Shown here in pieces: positions 30,311 to 40,937 of a DNA stretch of 64,000 bases. The notes beneath the pieces are model-generated. The model saw nothing but the letters and a program-made list of their open reading frames with translations, made no database searches and was not told the DNA's origin. The position numbers and the translations under genes were made by a program. Each line of letters opens with the position of its first letter. Position 1 is the stretch's first letter. Origin of the DNA: Effrenium voratum (taxonomy: Eukaryota; Sar; Dinophyceae; Suessiales; Symbiodiniaceae); contig CAUJNA010003793.1 in assembly GCA_963377175.1 (NCBI GenBank), forward strand, positions 1 through 64,000. The letters are read 5' to 3'.

Positions 30311-30892
30311 GCTGAGTCACGAGGATTGCGGCCGATAGGCTTGCGTCCGTTCTCCAACGGTCGGCGCGGTGCGGAGGTGGCGATGTTCCTCCCGGACCGC
30401 TGAGGCGCGGAGGTCATGTCTCTCCCGTACCGCTGCTGAGCTGCTGGACGTGCTCATCCGGAAGCAGTATGAGTGAGAGGGAAAGCAAACTGATGGGGGG
30501 TTACTCCCGGGTTTGCGGAATTCAGGCATTTTTCAGGTACGCATGGTCAGGAGTACCTCTTGCCGTTAGGCGAGGGTACTAATGGACATACGTTATCTTT
30601 TATTTCATGGCTTCTGATAAGAATTAAACTTCTTGCATTTCTGATGCAAACAGTTGTGACCTATTGTCGTCATGTGGACTTTTCCACAAGGTATGTTGGA
30701 CAGCGTTACCCCGATTAATTCGGGGTGGTGGCGGGAATTTAATGCCCGGGATGTCGCGCAACTGCCTTTGTGGGTTTGCTCCACCGCTGACGGCGGTAGT
30801 GTCCAGCTGTTTGCGGACGCATGCGAGCAGTTAAATCCTATCAGTAAATGGCACGCTCCACCCGTCATATGACGGGCTCCTCGTGAGGGGGG
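30311..30892 (+). promoter_or_regulatory. 3' untranslated region of the retroelement with structured elements
   Basis: No frame of note is present. A GGGGG-GTTA-CTCCC hairpin lies at 30495-30508. A longer one at 30552-30580 has 12 pairs (two G:U), one bulged C and a GTTA loop. A 7-bp stem (ACCCCGA/TCGGGGT) follows near 30713-30731. Then comes a 16-base perfect palindrome, CCCGTCATATGACGGG, at 30861-30876, and last the polypurine tract. Confidence 0.6.
30885..30892 (+). promoter_or_regulatory. Polypurine tract (plus-strand primer)
   Basis: GAGGGGGG ends exactly at the first base of the 3' LTR, the position required for the plus-strand primer left by RNase H. Confidence 0.85.
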
Positions 30893-31274
30893 TGTGATTA
30901 GCCATGGTTTATTTCATCACCAGGGATGTCGCGGTAGTGACTGACCTGTGGTGTTTGGCTCAAGTTTTGGGTTCCGTCGCGCCTCGAATGGGCGTCGCCG
31001 AACCCCTGCGTCGACCGACGGCATCTCGGGGGAGAAAGAGACCTCGGGCCGCCGCCAGGTTGGTAGGGACCAGTCGCGCGGCCTGTTGTCGACCAAGGTT
31101 GCGGGTTAACCCTTTTCTTGTTTGGTTTGTTTCCTTTGGTTGTTGTTCTCTGGTGTGTGGGAAACCCTGATCTTTGGGACCGGGGATTGGTTTGCTTTTG
31201 GGGAACCTTTCTTTTGTGGCTTGTTTACCCCAACTTACCCATTGCCTGGGCACAGGCTCGTGCCCGAATCCACA
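30893..31274 (+). repeat. 3' LTR
   Basis: 382-bp direct repeat of 66-448, about 99% identical by eye. It begins TGTGATTAG and ends GAATCCACA, followed by ATATA. It carries the same spliced-leader-like 11-mer at 30954-30964. Confidence 0.95.
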
Positions 31275-31279
31275 ATATA
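31275..31279. repeat. Right target-site duplication (ATATA)
   Basis: Matches 61-65 and follows the 3' LTR terminus directly. Confidence 0.75.
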
Positions 31280-32352
31280 CATACAACTACACACATCATG
31301 TGCATACAGACACATACACACCACCCCTCCCCAAAAGCGACTAGGACAACAACACGATGGGAGCGTTGTGTTAGAGGCTTTGTGCCATTTGCAATTTTGT
31401 GTTGTTAGGGGCATGTGTTTTTGGTTGAGGGACCCTGTTTGAAGTCGGTAACACCAGAGTCTCAGCGAAACACCATAAGCATGGAAACCCTTTTTGGCTG
31501 GAAGGATAGCTGCTTCAGCGACACAACATGTGTATTTGTGAGTGTGTTTGCTTGCACGCACGATTCACTAATGTGTTGCCAAAACACACTTGCAACACAC
31601 GTTGCTAAGTAGATTGAAATGACTTGGAAGGCACATGTAGCACACGACTTAGAGCACGACTCAGGTTTGCAAGAACTTGAACATGCTCTGGAGTAACAGA
31701 AAGCAGCCCGACACAGCAACGCAGTTTTAGTCATGTGAACGTGCAGCTAGACTCCGATCCTTGTGTTGAGTTGATTTTCCGCGAGGGTGAAACCTTCGAC
31801 CGCTGAAGACTGCAGTGCTTGGATGAGTACAGGTTTGCTAGGCGGTCCTAAAGCTCCAGTTTTTGACTTTTCATTGCGCGGGCTGGGTTTTCCTTTGCCC
31901 CTTCTTTCCATGGGGAAAGGAGAGACCCAGTAGGCACGTCAGACTAGGTGACTTTTTTGGTTGTGGAGTAGTGGGACCCCCGAATTCGTCAACCCATCCT
32001 ACTACGCAAAAGTGGAAGGATTCGCACTAAAGGGGGGCACCCACTATGAATCAACCAGGCGTTTGTTTCTCCGGGGGTAGCATTTCGGGCTGCCAAGCAT
32101 CAACTTTTGTCGCGACCTTTTGGTCAATGGGCTCGCGGAAAAGGAGGGAAACCGGGTAAGATCAAACGACACGTTAGATTGGGGTTGGGCCGTGGATGCC
32201 TTGATGACTCACAGTAGACAAGTACTGTGATGGTAAGAGAAGCCATGACCATCCACATGGGTTTGTGTTCTCTTTGTTTGGGCGCCAAAACGGGCACCAC
32301 CCATGGGATCCGCATCTGAATTTGGCCACCTGCCCATTGACTGACCATATAG
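31280..32352. other. Host flanking DNA, no gene seen
   Basis: Mixed-composition sequence with short CA-rich stretches near 31280-31330. No frame longer than about 110 codons and no exon-like segment that I would defend. Confidence 0.5.
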
Positions 32353-32431
32353 GACACTGTGACAGAGCTCAAGATGTTCGTGAACGAGAAGATGTCCATC
32401 CCAATGGAGCAGATGCTCTTTGTGTGCAGAG
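32353..32431 (+). CDS. Exon, ubiquitin-like domain 1 (first half)
   Basis: Between an AG acceptor (ATATAG, ending 32352) and an AG|GC donor at 32431/32432, the exon encodes DTVTELKMFVNEKMS, then IPMEQMLFV. This parallels ubiquitin's SDTIENVKAKIQDKEG, then IPPDQQRLIF. It splices in phase to 33269, where GKPLEDGRTL continues the fold. GC donors are common in dinoflagellates. Upstream exons are not identified. The gene could be a ubiquitin-domain protein or a decayed copy. Confidence 0.65.
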
Positions 32432-33268
32432 GCACAGCTGTGAGCCAGAGAAGTTTCCGGGGGTGGCCCAAGTAGAACATGTTGATTTCATGATGCGCTT
32501 GCCGGTGTTTGGGTTTGCTTTCGGATTTGCAAGAAGCTTGTGTCCTTTTTTGGGGCATCTTCCTGGGTTGTCATGAATGCCATGATGTGCTTGCTGGCGT
32601 TTGTTCACACAGACGCTTTGGCAGTGAGGCATGGCACCAGAGGCCTGATGTGGTCCTCAAGGTTTGCCTATGTTTGAAAGATACGACTCAGTTGCCCAAA
32701 GCCGACCTTTTGACCTTTTGGTTTCTCCTTTTTGGTCTAGTTTTAGTCATGGCCCCAAAAGGTTAACCTTTTATTTCTGTGTTCTTTGGGCAAGTGAGAC
32801 GAGGAACAGTCGAAGAATTTCATAGCTTCCCCTTGGCTTATTGAGCCTCTCAAACTCGTGGCCTGAGGCTTGCGCGGCAGAACGCTACCATTTGGGACGC
32901 GAGAGGATCCACCCCCCCGTCCCTGCGCTTCCCGAAATGAAGTTCTGATTAAGAAATCGGAGGCAAGTATGTAAAACATTGAGGTCAACATACATGTCTA
33001 GAGTGGTTCGCAATTGGTGTTGTCTTGATTTGGCTAGACAAACCCATGGCCCAGTTTGTTTACTTTACCTCATTTGCAACTGGCTTCCCCAATATTTACC
33101 CTATGTTCCCCCAGTGAACATCCCAATCCCCCCTAAAATAGGTTCTAAAATGGGTGGTGAATTCACCTACCCCAAACTGGTACCATTGGTTGTGACAACC
33201 ACAGCCACATCTTTGTGCCCCATTCCGTTTTTGTTTTCCGACACTGGCGTCGCCTCTCGCTTCCGCAG
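32432..33268 (+). other. Intron between ubiquitin-like exons
   Basis: Starts GCACAG and ends TTCCGCAG. A degenerate reverse-oriented MITE of family A lies at about 33100-33207. Otherwise nothing recognised. Confidence 0.5.
33100..33207 (-). repeat. MITE family A, degenerate copy
   Basis: Reverse-oriented relative of the family at 49182-49307: CCCCCAGTGAACATCC, then TGGGTGGTGAATTCACC and ACCATTGGTTGTG are recognisable. Confidence 0.6.
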
Positions 33269-33383
33269 GGAAGCCACTGGAGGACGGCCGCACGTTGCAG
33301 GAGATGGAGGTCCAGTCTGGCGACCAGGCGCGATCTGCACGTCGTTTTGGAGCACCAGATGGAATCGCTGAAATCCATGAAAG
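33269..33383 (+). CDS. Exon, ubiquitin-like domain 1 (second half), with one-base frame slip
   Basis: GKPLEDGRTLQEMEVQSGD follows the preceding exon in phase and matches ubiquitin's GKQLEDGRTLSDYNIQ. The expected last strand, DLHVVLEHQ (compare STLHLVLRL), is present but one base out of frame, near 33327-33333. This is either a sequence or assembly error, an unseen splice, or a disabled gene. With the AAAG|GCGCAG donor (33383/33384) the shifted frame joins the next exon in phase. Confidence 0.6.
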
Positions 33384-33717
33384 GCGCAGGAGTGTCCTAC
33401 CTCCCCAACAATCGTGAAAGCTGAGAGTTTACCTTGGTTTCACCCAGTGTTCTTGCGAGAATCCACTTGATATTGAAAGGGTATCTAGTGGCCGAACAAA
33501 AGTACCGCGGCAGAGGGTGAGGCGATGCCAGCGAGTGGCTTGATCTCGGTCCAGGAATCCGAATCCCCTTCCAGAGGGTAGTCTTTGGGCTTCCCTATCC
33601 ATCCCCGAAGGGTTCCGCTTCGTGACAACTTCTTTTTTCCTCAAATATGGGGTTTTCGTTGCACATGCTGAAGTTCCCCTTCTCTTTAAGGACCTCCCTT
33701 TGATTCCTAACGGACAG

Positions 33718-33862
33718 GGGGCCGGTTTCTATTTGAGGACAGCAATCCGGGGATCGCTCGGCAGGTGGCGCTGATCTTGCGCCTCAAGGGCTGTGGCCAG
33801 TTCATCGTGGAAACGGATGAAGGACCTGGCACTGCGGCGCTCGACCTGTGGCCGTTCACAGG
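33718..33862 (+). CDS. Exon of the ubiquitin-like gene, unknown segment
   Basis: After acceptor CGGACAG the frame reads GRFLFEDSNPGIARQ, then VALILRLKGCGQFIVETDEG, and ends near PGTAALDLWPFT, with a GT donor (GTTAAC) at 33863. Charge and hydrophobic patterning are protein-like, and the phase fits the upstream exon if its last part is read in the ubiquitin-consistent frame. No family recognised. Confidence 0.45.
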
Positions 33863-34394
33863 GTTAACCTTCCCTTGGGTTCTTGGGTCAAAGGAGTTGC
33901 CTCCCGTTTGGTGTTCCATTTAGAAGGAAGTGCTTGTTCTCCCTGAAGGCCAAAAATCCATGTTGAGAGGCTTGTGGTCATGACAGAGCCATCCCTAGGG
34001 ACTGACGCCCCAAACCGGGTGGGATTCGGAGTCGTGCGTGAGTTGTGCCGGAAAAACACCTCGGAATAGATTCCTCCCTTTGAGCAAGACGCCTGAGTCC
34101 TGCTGCGCCCGATGATTTCTCAGCTGAGCAAAATGTGATATATCAAGTGTGGCGCGAAACACAAGCACCAGTTTGTTTTTCATTTACAGGTGCATCACGT
34201 GTCCCAGCCCTCAACTTGAGGCTGGCCGGTGACAAGTTGCAAGGGTCAGCAATTTGACTCCTGAAACACATGTTCGTCAACAGAGTCAGACATAATTTAC
34301 TTATCAAGAGTAACGATTGCGGTGAATCCAAGACTAGGCCATTGCAAGTGTATTACTCGTAGACTCGCAGCTGTCAGTTGCGATTCACATTTGC

Positions 34395-34495
34395 TTGCTT
34401 GCTTGCGTGCTTGCTTGTTTGCGTGCTTGCTTGTTTGCTTGCTTGTTTGCTTGCTTGCCTGCTTGCTTGCTTGTTTGTTTGTTTGTTTGTTTGTG
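34395..34495 (+). repeat. (TTGC)n / (TTGT)n microsatellite
   Basis: Runs of GCTTGCTTGC grading into TTTGTTTG; the Cys/Leu-rich frames across it are artefacts. Confidence 0.9.
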
Positions 34496-34796
34496 TGCCT
34501 GTGTCAAATCGTTGTCCCCCTTCAGAAAGCTGGCTTCCCTTTGGACACGGACCAAATCGAACCCTAGTTCTCGCACCGGAAACTGTCCAACACCTGGCGC
34601 TTGACCTTTCCCGCCTGGATCACAACGTGCACCTTGTCTTTCCACGTCCGAGCAAAATAGTTGGACTCATTGGCTACTTCCCCGAAAATTTCAATACCGC
34701 ACACAGGAAGGCTTTGCGGGAAGATGGCGCACGTCTTTTCCGGCGGGTTCACTCCGGTGTCATGTCAATTTGTCCTGCTCCCAACTGCAAATCGAG

Positions 34797-34874
34797 GAGC
34801 CTCTTTCCGCGTGGACGGCGCCTGCGCGGACCGCACGGTGGCAGATGTGAAGACGGCCATCAGCGACAGAACAG
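34797..34874 (+). CDS. Exon, ubiquitin-like domain 2 (first half)
   Basis: Reads ASFRVDGACADRTVADVKT, then AISDRTG, matching the beta-turn and helix of ubiquitin (compare DTIENVKAKIQDKEG). The start is approximate, placed after the nearest AG. The donor is ACAG|GCAT at 34874/34875. It splices in phase to 35965. A second ubiquitin-like domain within 2.5 kb on the same strand suggests a tandem-domain gene. Confidence 0.65.
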
Positions 34875-35964
34875 GCATGGGTGATTTTCCGGGTCTCCGG
34901 CCAAGTCTGTCCAAAAGAGAAGGCTCTGGTTGCTGTTCCTTGGCTTCCTTGGCAGCCCAGAACCCCTCTTCCAATTTTTCAGCCTACGGAATGGCTATGA
35001 TGAGCGCCCCCCTTCAATTCCAGTCATCCACCCAAGGGGAGATGAAACTTGCCAGCCATGAAAGCTGAGAGGATGTGACAACGACTTTCCTTTGCGGGGA
35101 TTGGACCTGCCGTGAACCATGCGCGGGTGGGCGCCTCTCGCACTCTCATCCAGCTCCACCCATACCCCCAGCTTGTCACAAATGATTGCCCATTTCCCCA
35201 AAACTGCATCTCAAGCAAAAGGCAACGCGCTTCAAGGGGTTCGACGGTTTCAGCGACCCGATTCCGACTAGTTCAGATTGCAGCTAGAGTATTGCTCAGT
35301 TGAGCAGAGTTGGTTTGCTTAATTCGGTTGGGAACTCTCCTTATGCCGCGGAGGCGCTGCAAAGGCGAATAATTCTGGTGGGGAACGCCATGGGCAGTCC
35401 GTGTCTGTTCGAAAAGAACCTGCGCAGGCAGGTCCCATCGCCGTGTTTTGCCTTACACAAGGTTAAGAGGTAGCGCACGAGAAAGGTTTGCGATGGGGCA
35501 CTCCGCACTCGGCGGTTGTTGCGGCGTCTGGTGCCATGTTGAAAGCCACCCTGATCAACTTCTTAGGAAGGGTCTTAAGCATCACCTTGTTCATCCACTG
35601 TTCCAGAGAGTCGAGCTTTAAGCGGAACAAAACACTATATGTTTGTTATAAAGGTCGAGCTCACCTGGGGTAAAACGAGCTTATCATGATGAAACCTGTC
35701 GCTGAACAGAGTGTGCGGGCTTAGGGCAACAAAAAACAACACGTCAAGTAGCTGAAATGCCGGCTGTGTCAGGGATGTCCCCAATTGGAACCTCGGCACC
35801 CCAAAAGGGTGGGCTTTGAAGGGACACCAGATGGATCCCACCCATTTCGTGGGCCTCTTCAAAGACAAACAGAGGAAGAAGAAACACGAGGCGCACTTTT
35901 GGTGCACAAATCTTCGTGCCACAACTGAAAAACAACAACACAGAGGCGCGCACTCGACCGCCAG
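34875..35964 (+). other. Intron between ubiquitin-like exons (domain 2)
   Basis: Begins GC and ends CCGCCAG. No further gene or named repeat seen inside. Confidence 0.5.
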
Positions 35965-36075
35965 GGCTGTCGCCGCACGAGCAGCAGCTCAGCTACCGCG
36001 CGCAGATCCTGGACGACAGCCACACCTTGGAGTTCTATGGCATCAAGCGGGCGCGGTTTGGTTTGGGAAGGGCAG
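35965..36075 (+). CDS. Exon, ubiquitin-like domain 2 (second half)
   Basis: Continues in phase from 34874 with GLSPHEQQLSYRAQILDD, then SHTLEFYGIKRARFG. This parallels ubiquitin's GIPPDQQRLIFAGKQLED and GRTLSDYNIQ. The end is placed at GGCAG|GTTTCT; an earlier donor is possible. The final strand and any C-terminal Gly-Gly are not identified, so conjugation cannot be inferred. Confidence 0.65.
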
Positions 36076-38404
36076 GTTTCTCCCCCAGAATCGGCTTCCT
36101 TTTTTCTTTTTTTTATTTGTTTGTTTTTTTGGGTCCCTTTGTTTTTCACTAACCAGGCAACAAAAATATAATTCTTTGCTGGGGTCCTAATTCCAGCCTA
36201 GGTTTCGGATGAGGCTGGGGTTCTTAGGTCATGGGAGTCCACGATGCATTGTGATTGGGGTCTCCTCCGAAACTACTTTACATTTTACGTCCAAGTTGCG
36301 GTCGACTACACGGATGGAACAGAGTCAAGAAAGGTGTTTTTTTTCTGTGTACCCCAGACGCGGGCCAAGTCAATTGGGTTCCCTTTGTGGCCGATTCACA
36401 GGCTTCTAGAATATCTACACAATAGAATAATACATGTGTATATATATATATATATATATATCCTTTTCGGTTGCTGAAGGTGCTGTTTGTTCATGTTTTC
36501 CTGTTGGTTTGTAGAATCACATGCTCATGACTGGCAAAGAAATCATGACATTTAGGCTCCTGAAACAGTGGACACTTGCCTGTTGCAACTTTGTCACCCT
36601 CTTCAACTTCAACATGTGTATGTGTTGTGTGTTCCCTGTTTGTTTTTGGTTTTTGTGTGTGTGTGTGTGTGTTTTGCCCAGTTGCAGGTCTCAGGGCTTT
36701 GCACCGGACATGGGGAGCGAGCCACTCGCCACTCCGGTGCCAGGAGTGCAAGATTCAGCTCGCACGACGCAAGGCGGGCTGGGAGTTTTCTCCAAAGTTG
36801 AGGGATCCTCCCGCTGGACATGGGGGCCAGAGTCTGTAAAGGAAGCGCCTGTGTGAGAAAGTCTAAGTCATATGGCCCAGTTTGGTATTGCAAGGCTTAG
36901 TTTCCACAATCGATTCTCCTTAGGGCCATTTGTGGCATGTGTTTGAGGGTTTAGGCACTGTTCATTGGTGTTTGCAACTTGTCTGCAGGCGCCTGGCAGC
37001 CATTTGCGGGCATTTGCCCCTGTATCACTGAGACGTTGGAGTTTCCAAAGCACAACAATTGTGTCAGGAGAGCGAATGTTTTGCCCTCTTCGGCCTGTGT
37101 GGAAAACACACCCTGATTTGGTCACAGAGTAGGATTGCATCTCCTGTGGCAGGCTTGGCAAGTTCAATGTTGACGCTGTTTTGAAAACATGATGATATTG
37201 TAAAGGCGAGCAGGTGTGAAACTGGGAAGAGCTGGAAAGCCGCCCAGCTTTGACAACGTGTTTGCATCGCAATAGGCAAACCTTTCTTCTTCTTATTGAA
37301 GACTGTTGCTTCACTGCTGTTCACTTCTGGGTTGGGGTCGATGTTCCGAGTGAGGCCTTCAAAGTGACGGAAGAGCTGGACTTGGGCTTGATTTCAAGTT
37401 GGTAAGAGGCTTCCACAAGGGAGCTCGTTTGCTCATACCCGGGTCAAGTATGTTTTCCGAGCAGGACAACCTGCGAGAGTGCTGCTTCTGCTGCTGATTC
37501 CGGAGCCTGTGTAGGCCAGGGCTCAACTTCGCATGTACAGGGTGACGATTCCCCCAATGTGACCAGTTGGGACCCGGCTCCCAGCTGTAGAAGCAAAACT
37601 GAGCTGGAGGGGTGCCCTACAACCCCTGGCAAGGAGCCAGCCGCGAATAAGAAGGCAACACGCATGTTAGTGAGCACATACAGACTGGACTGCGAGGCGG
37701 TGGGCTTTATGTGTATGTGGCGTGGCGAGCCTGAATCGAGGTGCTAGATTGTGGCTTTCTCCACAGTCTACCAATTGACTGCTCTTCTTTTCAATACCAG
37801 TGATATGGGGATTCCCTTAGCCCTCATTCTGACAAAAAGTTCTATTTGTGATGTGCTTAGTTTCTGACAATATTCGAGACGCTTAAGCCTGGATTATATA
37901 TCTGTTCCCAGGGCCCCTGGCTTCATTGCTCGGAGGAACCCCCAAGAAGACACCCTCATGCCTACTCCTGGAAGCTTTACGCCGTTCATGGGCGGAAGAA
38001 GAGTTTGAAAGCGGCTTGTTGCTGCCTTTGAACCACGGATGGCAAATCTCTAGTTTGCTTTTCAACCCTTCCTTTTGCCTTTTGGATGTTGCCCCTGCTT
38101 AGCAAAGGGCGTATCATATTGAACGTTGAGGCGGGGGTGCTGAAACTGACTACGAAGAGGGGATTCAGTGCACAAATCCTGAAACATAGAGACAGGCACC
38201 TACGCACTTCTGGAGAGAGAGAGAGAGAGAGAGATAGAGAGAGAAAGAGAGAGGGAGGGACAAGGTTGGGAGCTCCTTGGGGGTCTTGCCAGGCAATTCT
38301 GATAAGCAAACACTGCAGAACAACGATCAAAGCCGCGGCAGCGGGAGCAGCAGAAGGGTCAGCCGGGTCAGCAACAAGAACGGCAGCAGCAACAGCAACA
38401 AGAA

Positions 38405-38466
38405 TAACTTTTTTGGGGGAGGGTTCCCCTACTAAAACCGACTACCGAGAAGAAAGAAGTTGGTAC
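38405..38466 (+). repeat. Dispersed repeat family C, copy 1
   Basis: CTTTTTTGGGGGAGGGTTCC followed by CTACTAAAA and GGTACCC; a close copy is at 62409-62462. Confidence 0.6.
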
Positions 38467-39652
38467 CCAAAGATTTAGTAGTAACTCGTGATTTGCAAAG
38501 GTCCCCGCAAGTGCAGCTCAGCGCTGCTGAGGTGGACGAAGGCAGAGGTTCCTGGCAGCGCGATGCGCAGGCCAACGGCCGCCACGAGAATGCTTGGGCT
38601 GGGTGGAGTGGGGTAAGCAGATTCTGAAGGCACTACTAGTTTCAATTGGATTTGGGGTGTTGTTTTTGTTGGTCATGACCGTATCAGGACATGTTTGAAG
38701 GGATAGGCCCGCTGACCAGAAGATGACGTCATCCGGCGAACCCCTGGCAAGAGCTGGCGAAGTCGCTTTTGATGAAGCATGGCCATCAGTCGCAGTCTAT
38801 TGGCCCCCGTGTCACACGGTCTAACCGGGTTTTCTGGGCGACTCCGTCACATTCCGAGAGGGTTCGCTCCACCGCCGGCCTGGGCAGCTCTCCTGTTCTT
38901 TTGAAATTGGGCTACCAGCCTTTGCACGTTGATGGCAGGGTGCCTCTCAGGGCTCCATCTTGTGGCGCGTAGACGCTTTCATGCTTGGTGCAGGTTTTGG
39001 GGGTATCAAGATGACCTTGTTCTATGGTTTGCTGGCAGAAGCTGACCAAACAAGTAAACGGCCCTAGCTCCTTTTCCCCATGGCCCCCAGTTGCATTGTT
39101 TATCAGACCCCGTCAGCATCTTGCAATCCTCGGTCATTGTGGCCTAGTCAATGGCCGCCTAGAATCTTGCATACAGCCCTTATCCATATTTGGAGCAATT
39201 ATTCAGCACCGCCACGTCTGAGTTTGTCATACATCTTGGTCAGAATCAGGGAAACTCGGTATGCCTGCGACAAACCATCGACTGCCACTAATGAAATCGC
39301 AAGCTGTTCGACAAGCCCCGACAGCCCTGCCAGCGTCCAGAATTCCGCGGGACAAATCAGCTTGTCACTTGGGCGTGTCGTCCAAAGGGCAGTGCTGGGT
39401 GTTTCCAAAGGAGACGAATTCGATCCCGGGTGCTCATTGCAACGGCTAAGCCGTGCCATGCATGATAAGAGCAGTGTCGTAGAAGACCGAGCGGCGGAGC
39501 GGGCAGACATATTTCGGGGAGGTTGCAAGCTGGGAATATGTCCGTTGCAAAACGCATGACTTGCTTGGGCCATAGCTTTAGTTGGCTTCCTCTTTACACC
39601 GTCCGAACAGTTAGGGCCTACATTTGGTGCTTCAGAAAGTAAGCTATCCAGA

Positions 39653-39758
39653 TGTGGGTATGGGTCAAAATTAAACCACCAAGGGACCGCAGGTTGTCCA
39701 TGTTTCCATTTACCAGGGATCCATTTTGGGCTTACCCTATATTTGACCCACACCCATG
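39653..39758 (+). repeat. MITE family B, copy 1
   Basis: Starts TGGGTATGGGTCAAAAT and ends ATTTGACCCACACCCA, an inverted-repeat pair. The interior contains AAACCACCAAGGGACCGCAG and TCCATTTTGGG, shared with the other family B copies. Confidence 0.8.
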
Positions 39759-40069
39759 TGGTGTTCCTTGGGTTTTTGCGCCCGCCTGAGTCGCTACATG
39801 TTGCTGGCACCACTACGACTTGGGCTCCAGCCACGTCAATTCGCTCGCTCCGATCGGGCGGTTTGCACCGTTATGCGCGAAAAGGCCTGCAGCCCGCGGG
39901 CGACCTGCGGGAAAACTTTGGTGCATGTTGCCAAGGGATGTTAGGACTTTAGCTTTTTGCCAACTAATGGGTTTTCCATTACGTTAAACTTTTAGCAGGG
40001 GAGCAGAAAGCAACCGAGAAAAGATGACTGCGTTCCCGCAACATGCACGAGGATTTCCAGAAGCAACCA

Positions 40070-40188
40070 TAGCTGTGGATCAAAACCAACGGTACCATTC
40101 CGGGGTAGGTGCACCACCCATTTTAGAACCTACTTTAGTGGGGAATGGGATGTTTATTGGGGGTACGGGATTTTGACCCATGGCCATA
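40070..40188 (+). repeat. MITE family A, copy 2
   Basis: Ends TAGCTGTGGATCAAAA and TTTTGACCCATGGCCA form an imperfect inverted repeat; the interior shares GGGGTAGGTGCACCACCCAT with the family. Confidence 0.8.
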
Positions 40189-40769
40189 TGTCTCCATGAC
40201 CCCGGGCCATCCCGCGGTGGTACATGACCAGTTTTTGGTTCCGGAAACTTCAGTCGGCATCAGTCGGCCATGTTTGTTTGTTTGTTTCTCCGGCAAAGGA
40301 TCTTTGGCAGTTTTGGGTGCGGGGCTCCTACCCCTTGGTTCAGGGCTCAACCCTGAGTGGCAACTCAGCTTGCAGTGAAACAAAAGGGCTTTTTGTTCTG
40401 GGCCTGGTTTTACTGCCCAAGGATCAGGCCTCGTGTTTGGCGCTGGACTAGAGACCAACCGGAGGGGGGCTACGATGTCAGGCTAAGGGTCCAACTTTGA
40501 CCCCCCAGACTTGGAACCGTGATTAGGCATCTTGGTTCCCAACACCAAGGGGAGCAACTAGGCTGTGACGCACGCCCAAGGGGGGCGGTCTACCCAATGT
40601 GGCCGCCGCAAGGCTCCAGGTGTTTTTGAGGTTCAGACCTTGTGCTGTTGTTTTGTGTGTTTCCCAACTAAAAGCAAACCACACCTCGTTTTTCTCCCGT
40701 TTGGAGAGGAAGCGAGGAAAGGAGGGGTAACGAGAGTTGATTCGTTGAGTGTACTTGATGGCAGTCACA

Positions 40770-40937
40770 AGCAAACACACAGACAGACACCCAGACCAGA
40801 CCAAGACCAAGACACACAGAAGCACAGAGACACAGACACACGCACGCACGCACGCACGCACGCAGGCACGCAGGCACGCAGGCAGGCACGCACGCACGCA
40901 CGCACGCACGCGCGCACGCGCGCACACACACACACAA
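40770..40937 (+). repeat. CA / CACG microsatellite array
   Basis: ACAGACAC grading into CACGCACG, CAGGCACG and (CA)n. Confidence 0.9.

Larger units (their letters stand above)
642..30580 (+). other. Dispersed GNTA-loop micro-hairpins
   Basis: Short inverted repeats surround a four-base loop GATA, GTTA or GGTA. Watson-Crick stems of at least 4 bp start at: 642, 744, 947, 1462, 1680, 1807, 3474, 3647, 3702, 3744, 4689, 4889, 5051, 5517, 6179, 6211, 6632, 8366, 8677, 9820, 9933, 12630, 13289, 13476, 13522, 13591, 16793, 17160, 18103, 18163, 18350, 18911, 27226, 27646, 27688, 28186, 28745, 29207, 29272, 29566, 30072, 30302. Stems needing a G:U pair start at 4453, 4561, 4589, 12175, 16146, 27184, 27409, 30495, 30552. 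Examples are CCTCCC-GATA-GGGAGG (6211-6226), CCTTCC-GATA-GGAAGG (18911-18926) and ACTTCC-GTTA-GGAAGT (28745-28760). The list was made by eye and is not exhaustive. Confidence 0.8.
66..31274 (+). mobile_element. Giant Copia-class LTR retrotransposon, interrupted by a nested element
   Basis: It is bounded by near-identical LTRs and an ATATA duplication, with a GAGGGGGG polypurine tract abutting the 3' LTR. The pol domain order is protease, integrase, reverse transcriptase, RNase H, which defines Copia/Ty1. The span is about 31.2 kb, or about 24 kb without the nested foldback element at 19309-26480. Ordinary Copia elements are 4-6 kb. Extra length comes from a 685-aa ORF1, a 1231-aa ORF2, additional pol domains, and two large unknown proteins (ORF5, ORF6). 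LTRs differ by only about three substitutions and one indel, so insertion was recent. ORF6 is broken by the nested element, so this copy is probably not fully autonomous now. Confidence 0.93.
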
